Shown one piece after another: positions 57,851 to 64,000 of a stretch of DNA of 64,000 nucleotides. The notes under the pieces were generated by a model, which did no database searches, had not been told where the DNA came from, and worked only from the letters and a program-made list of their open reading frames with translations. Source of the stretch: Conus ventricosus (lineage: Eukaryota; Mollusca; Gastropoda; Neogastropoda; Conidae); NCBI GenBank assembly GCA_018398815.1, contig CM031595.1, positions 134,481,346 to 134,545,345 on the forward strand, written 5' to 3'. The translations under genes and the position numbers were made by a program. The first letter of the stretch is position 1. The number at the start of each line of letters is the position of its first letter.

Positions 57851-60399
57851 CAACCTCCCTCCCTTGGACCCTACTAATCCCCCATTCCGAAAGGAAAAAA
57901 AAAAAAGGCTTACTGTGTCTTAATTATTGAGTGAAAACAATGAAAGAAAATTTTAGAAGAAATGCACCATCTAGAAATAACTATTACAGACAATGTGTGG
58001 ATTATCCCCCCCCCCCGCTTCTAACCCCACCCCAAATCTCAAGTCATCAATGCTCAGAATTTTGTTCATTAGATAACCAATGCCTCCACCACCCTATACC
58101 CTACAAACACCCACCTGTCCTCCATCCCTACTTCCCCTTCACACCATGGTGAAGAAGATGATTGGAATTGTTCCAACAGAGTTTAAAAATGGTCTGGTTC
58201 TTATTACAGTTGAGGATCTAGATTTGGTTCTGAATTCAACATGTTATCAGCAAGTGCTAACAGCATTAGTTTAACACAGGTCAGAGTATGGCAAGTTGTC
58301 CAGTGTTCCAGTTACGAGGTATATCTGTTTTGGATAAATTGTATATTTATGCATCTAATTCTATAAATGTGATACGAGTAAATCCGAGTCATCTTCATGT
58401 TTCATAATCTGTCAATACCCAATTGTTTTGATTTACTGATTAGCTTAGTCTATCAGAAGATGTTACTCTTTTTTTTTTTTCTTCATTGCATTTGCATTTC
58501 TTATACAGTTTGATTTTAAAAACTGTGTGGTAGATGAAGTCAAAGGCACACACAAAAATGCCAATTAAAGAAGAAATGATGATGATAATAACAAGATGAG
58601 AAACACAAGATTGAACGAGGGCTGTGTCACTGGAAGATTGTGAAATTAGATTTTACTGGCTTCTGTTCGAAGATCCTGAAATTGTTCACAGTAGTTAAGA
58701 TGCTGTTGGTTGTTACGTACATATTATTAATGTCTTAATAAAGGCAGCTTCTGCATTCTACTTTTATAATTTAAATGTAGAGTTACTGAAATAACAATAT
58801 GACCCATTTAAAGGGAATGAAATGAGGAAACGTTGGTAATAAAAACCAGTTGTAATGTAAATACATGCATGTTCTGTAACATGAGCGGATAAAGGAAAAT
58901 TAGCATGAGAAAGCCATTACTGCTGTTGACACGTGATATCTCATTTTCAGATAACTCCCCGGTGGTGTTCCTCTGTATCTTTAGGCTGAATCTTTCCATA
59001 CTGGGATACCTTTTTGACCATATGGCAGTATTTACTCTGGCGTTTCCTGCTTGAAAGATCTATGTGACAGTGTTATATCAAAGGTGACTTTGGTATGCTA
59101 AATCACCGAGTGATGTATATGAGGATGCCCAGAAGAACAATGTGTCAGCTTTTTCGCACTTTCAGATGGAGTACTTCCAGAATTCAAAGCGTTTTCAGTG
59201 AGCTTCGTCTGATGACATGGGTGGTTCATCACTGAAAGGGCCACAACCTTCCAATAACGTAACAGGCACAATGTAGTGGCTTGCTTGCTTGTCTTTTTGT
59301 ATGCTTATGATTAAGGTCCATGTGCTGAAGAGGCTGAAAAATGCATGCAAATATACAGATGTGTGGAAGTGTTTATGTGTTAGGGAATAAAAGTAGTTTG
59401 AAATGTGAACAATTTATTACATTTCCTGCTTTTCCATTCCTTTATGTTCTCAGTTCTGCTATCACATCCTTTCCTGTCAAGCTTAAGAAGAGCATGTTGG
59501 TTCCAGTGAACGCATTGTACTTCCAACTTAACTGCTTCTTACCTTTGTCTGCAGTAATTTCATTGCAATAATTCTCTACATGTGTGTGTGTGAAGAATGA
59601 ATTGGGTCAAAATCTAAATATTTTCCTTGCCAAGAAGCTGCCATCCATTTCTGAGGATGAACTGATGAAGCAGACAGAAGAAACAGCAATACAGTGAGAC
59701 AGCCAGGTATCCGACCAAACTGATAAAGTTCCTCAGAAAGTGCAATCCAAACTGCTATGTGCATGAAATACTGAAATTCAAAATGACTGTGACCTTGACC
59801 TTTAATATGTTTGGTTTTGTGAGGAAAGTCATTGCTGAGAACAACTATCGCTTGGAAACGATTGGTACAAACTTGTACACAACACCAAGTAAGTTAAATC
59901 ACTGAAAATCAACATGGCCCGATATAACCTTTTCCTTCAGTCTTAAAACCTGACCTGAATGTAGTTGATATGTACAATGCCAACAAGTCTGACTGACATC
60001 CTGATTTATGGAACTGTTGGGAGGAAAAGCTCTTTTGTTAATGGGATTTTTATGAACTTTACGTTTGATCTAGTGACCCAAGACGTCATATAATTCAAGT
60101 TTCCGAGGGATGTAGCCATTCAACCAGGTTGGATAAAGTCCATGCAATCTGAGATACTGCTCCTCAGCCAGATTCAAACACACTGCTGAAAACAGACGAA
60201 CCCCATATACAGACTGGACAATCTGGACATTATGACTTTCACTCAATAGCGAGCTAAAAGGTAGGAACCACCTTACCTAATATGTCCTCAACTTTAGGCC
60301 TGCCTATACAGTGCCAGAAAGCCACAACCAATCATGATTTTGTTTTCGGGCTTTAAGCACAGCTACCACATGACTACTGCCATCTAAAAACCCATGTCC
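57851..60399. other. No gene recognised
   Basis: AT-rich sequence with a poly-A run at 57895-57906 and AATAAA words (for example 58737). It may include 3' untranslated sequence of the caspase copy, but nothing else is supported. Confidence 0.5.
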
Positions 60400-60890
60400 T
60401 TTCCATTACCCCTTTCCCCCAAATTCACACTCCCTTATAGCATTCCACTTCTTGTCAGACTATATTCCCCGTCAAATGGTTTCATTACAAGCGCTCCCTT
60501 ATGACATCCGTTTCCTGTCAGATCTCCAGGATATTAATAACTTTTACATATAGATTACAGTGTGCTTTCACACTTCACTTGTCATCTCACATTATTCCCC
60601 TAGAGGAAGCATGTCAAATGGTTTCATTACAAGCGCTCCCTTATGACATCCGTTTCCTGTCAGATCTCCAGGATATTAAATAGATCACAGTGTGCTTCAC
60701 ACTTCACTTGTCATCTCACATTATTCCCCTAGAGGAAGCCCGTCAAATGGTTTCATTACAAGCGCTCCCGTATGACATCCGTTTTCTATCAGACCTCCAG
60801 GATATTAATAACTTTAACATAAAGATCACAGTGTGCTTCACACTTCACTTGTCACTCACAATTATTCCCCTAGAGGAAGTCATAGTTCCC
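60400..60890. repeat. Tandem repeat, ~129-141-bp unit, 3-4 copies
   Basis: GTCAAATGGTTTCATTACAA recurs at 60472, 60613 and 60742, followed each time by GCTCCC(T/G)TATGACATCC and CCCCTAGAGGAAG. A decayed copy precedes (60400-60470). The 141-bp unit (47 codons) keeps one frame open, but no protein family was recognised. Confidence 0.9.
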
Positions 60891-63379
60891 ATGACCAGAT
60901 CTTCCATCACACAGTTTAGAGACTGCACAACAAACTCCCTACCTCTTCCTTAACCACACAACTGCTCTGAGGGTGTGCACTACTTGGACAGCCATAAACT
61001 GTTGTTGAACCATCAGGATGAGCAGATGCCACCCTGAGCATCACAGTGGTAAAGGATTAACGTGAATACAATGCAATACATATGGAATCATGGAAAGATA
61101 CAAAATGAAAGTAATGTTCAATGAAAGCACCAGCAGACATGATATTACAATACATATGCATCAAATGGTACATTTTAAAAATCCAAATAAAATATACAGA
61201 TAAATTTTTACTCTACATATCTAGTGATAATCTACTATACTGGAGTCATAAACATTGAAAGTATTTGGAAAACTTTCAAATTTGTCAAAAACCAAAATAA
61301 CTGCAAATTTACAAGTAGCTGCACACACACTGACCATGCAAGAGAAGGAAGAGCTTAAAAGAAATAGGGATGTGGGGAATAACATTAGAGCGGAAAAAAT
61401 GGGAACTGAATCATCTCAACCTCTAGGCAGACAAATGGAGGACTACGCTCCTTCAAGAAACATCTTCCTTGACCTGTTCACCAACATATATGGCACAGTA
61501 ACATGAAAAAATGCAAAATTCCCCAAAATCATTCCCCACAAAATCTGAAATAACAAAAACTTTTCCTAAATCTGCCTATTACTATCTGTAATGAAACACA
61601 ACACTGGAAGCTGAGTAATCAATGATACAGACCTAGATGGGTTACAGAGAGCTCTCTCCTCTCTGTGCACCTCCAAGCACCAAGTTCTACCCCTTACAGA
61701 AAGCTTGACAAGCAAGACACGATGACTACCTGGACAGGTGAAAAGGGTCTTCTAATCTTTGTAGCTGGAATGACAAGGGTCCAGCAGAAGAGGTAAGCAC
61801 AGAACTGAGTATTCTGGCAGTGTTGCTGTGGCCAATGTTCTTCAAGTAATCTGAATGCACGATGAATGAATGAATGAACGATCACCACAATGTCCTGTAA
61901 TAAAGATTAGAAAAAGTTGGCAAGCGGGGTGGTGAGGGGGTGATGGTTAGGAATGGCTGAGGGTGGGGGGACAGGGTAAGAGAGACAAGAGAAATAGGAG
62001 TCCTACAAAATTGTGTGTTAATTGTGTGTGCATAAATGAATATGCGTGTGCTTTGTTGTGTCTTTCCACCTCTCTCTCTCTCAAGCTGAATACGACATAA
62101 AGGTGGATGCTTTCCACTGTTGGGGCAAAGAATCAACCCGACAGCACTGATCAACATTTCATTGCCCACCATTCACATATCATTAAACACACGATATACA
62201 CACATATACATGAGCTAGGCAAAACGTGCAATTTTATCAGGACACATGCACACACACAAATGCTCCCACATTCACATTTGTTCACTCTGTCTCTCAGAGA
62301 GACACACACACACAGTGCATTCGAGCATATACTTGTGCACGAATGTTTGTGTTGCTAAAAAAAAGACAGCGCTTGTGCACACACCCAAATACACACATCT
62401 TTAAAATGTATGCACCCATGCAAAAGCACACTGACAAGTAATTATCTCCTTGATCCAGTGCTCAACCAAGTGCTTGAATACACAATATACAGATCCACAG
62501 CCTTCTTTTTGGCTTCAGAAGCGGTCCTACACAGGCTGAGAATGCTTGCTAAGGCCTGCCAATCCAACATCGGCCATGTGTTGATCTCATTATACAGCGG
62601 CAGTTATGGCTGCACTGCTGCGACAGCATAGTCTGTACTCTAGATATGGATAAGTCTACTGGGCAGACTTGCTTAGCTAACTACAAAACAGGCAGACTTG
62701 CTTAGCTAACTACAAAACAATCTACAAAGGAATCTTAGTCACCACACAACAATCTACAAAGGAATCTAAGTCAAAGTGTTTCCTCATGATAGTGTTAGCC
62801 ACTGAAGCAAGTACATGAATTTTATTAATAATCTGAACAACAATAACGTCCATCTTTCATTCTAAGAAATGCTGGAAGAAATGAAAAATAACAAAATGAA
62901 TACATACAACATAAACATCACAATATTGTTTCACAATTCATAACTAACTGAATTATCAGAAAAGCATTCACATCAAAGGAAAAACATTGTTGCTTACATC
63001 TTCTAGTCCAATTTTCATCAAAATATGTTTAATAAACATGCTTTACGACTCTTCTTCCTCAGCCTCCTGCGTATGTGTGATTCAAGTCTAAAACTGTATT
63101 CAGGATAAACTACATAAAGCAAACAAAAAGCATTAAATGTTTTATACCGACAGTATTTAAAAGAACAGGAACATCTTAAATTGTAACAGCTTTTCACAAG
63201 GTACAAAGCTAAGCAGAAGTGCATTCTTTTAATACAAAATATTCTAAAAACCTGCAACTGATTTAATGATGGAGAACATGCAGTAAAACCTTTACAAGTA
63301 TAATCAGCCATTTTCACACCATCTTCTAAAGTGTTCAAACATAGGATTCAAAACAGTGGATGAACTTTCCATTATTAAG
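60891..63379. other. No gene recognised; 31-bp direct repeat near 62661-62720
   Basis: GGCAGACTTGCTTAGCTAAC with ACTACAAAACA is duplicated back to back, and a shorter ACAATCTACAAAGGAATCT repeat follows. No coding domain was recognised. Confidence 0.5.
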
Positions 63380-63865
63380 ATTAGAGTGCAGGATGATAAA
63401 TGAATGTTTCAAATTCATAATTAGGGTGTAAAACTGCGGATAATGGTTTTCATGATCACAACTGGGGTAAAGAATAGCGAATAAAACTTGCATTGGTCAT
63501 AACTTGGGTGTAAAACTGTATACGAAAGTTTCCATGGTCATAATTAGGGTTTAAAACTGTGCATGAAGGTTTCCATGGTCATAATTTGAGTGTAAAAACC
63601 GTACTGAACAATTTCTATGGTCATGATTCAATTGTAAAACTGTGGGTTAAAGTTTCCATGGTCATAATCGGAGTGTACCATTGAAAAGGTTTCTGTGATC
63701 GTTTACTCTGAATGGAAACTGCCCAGGTCATAACAAAGGTGTAGAACTATGGGTGTAAGTTGCCATGGTCAGATTTCTGGAGCAGAACTAGATTTTCTGT
63801 GGTCACGTTTAGGGTGCAGAACTATAGATTGGTGACCTGTGGTCAAGATTTTGGCGCAAAGGTAT
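63380..63865. repeat. Minisatellite, ~42-bp unit, about 11 copies
   Basis: Units carry TTTCCATGGTCATAAT and GGTGTAAAACTGT with spacing of 40-43 bp (CATGGTC at 63533, 63573, 63616 as TATGGTC, 63658). Later copies are more diverged. Confidence 0.9.
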
Positions 63866-64000
63866 CGATAAATGGGTTTCTCTCTCTCTCTCTTGTTTAT
63901 TTGCTTGTTGTTTTGCTGTTTTGTTTGTGCGTCCATCTTCTATGCCACCTGAATGGCATTGCACCCATGCCGCTCATTCTGACCTTCCATCCACAGCTAC
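63866..64000. other. No gene recognised; short CT repeat at 63881-63893
   Basis: End of window. TCTCTCTCTCTC followed by T/G-rich sequence. Confidence 0.6.

Overview
The window looks like repeat-rich intergenic DNA from a marine invertebrate, most likely a mollusc. That is inferred from the mix of elements: an I/Nimb-type LINE with RNase H, an RTE-type LINE, a Ty3/gypsy element with integrase ahead of reverse transcriptase, a piggyBac relic, tRNA-derived SINEs, and a broken death-domain caspase. No intact single-copy host gene was recognised. Nearly every coding-like stretch is a decayed transposable element or a pseudogene.

Layout: 1-14222 is low-quality or very repetitive sequence, with long homopolymer runs and G/C runs. 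It holds a ~60-bp repeat, two ~2.3-kb copies of one segment (about 2.33-4.66 kb and 8.36-10.6 kb), a ~150-bp tandem array (10.6-11.8 kb) and a 38/46-bp satellite that runs into a 100-N gap (14223-14322). From 14.9 to 21 kb there are two SINEs and a 3.1-kb LTR retrotransposon (16600-19693, minus strand) reduced to gag and an integrase scrap. From 21798 to 29679 lies a 7.9-kb LTR retrotransposon, also minus strand, with both LTRs, a primer-binding site, a polypurine tract and the order gag-protease-integrase-RT-RNase H. Its RT core is deleted.

From 33.57 to 42.6 kb a plus-strand RTE-like LINE is split by a near-complete 5975-bp minus-strand I/Nimb-like LINE (34663-40637). The 11-bp target site duplication rejoins the RTE reading frame when the insert is ignored. 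From 44 to 54 kb there are a triple GC-rich hairpin, a possible zinc-finger exon, a 390-bp tandem duplication, a piggyBac-like element bounded by TTAA (48793-51564), another SINE and a fold-back element with terminal inverted repeats.

At 55825-57850 there is an intronless-looking, frameshifted caspase pseudogene that reads DED-DED-death domain-caspase. The rest (57.9-64 kb) has only tandem repeats and simple sequence. The genes do not form an operon or pathway. The window records layered insertion, deletion and decay.
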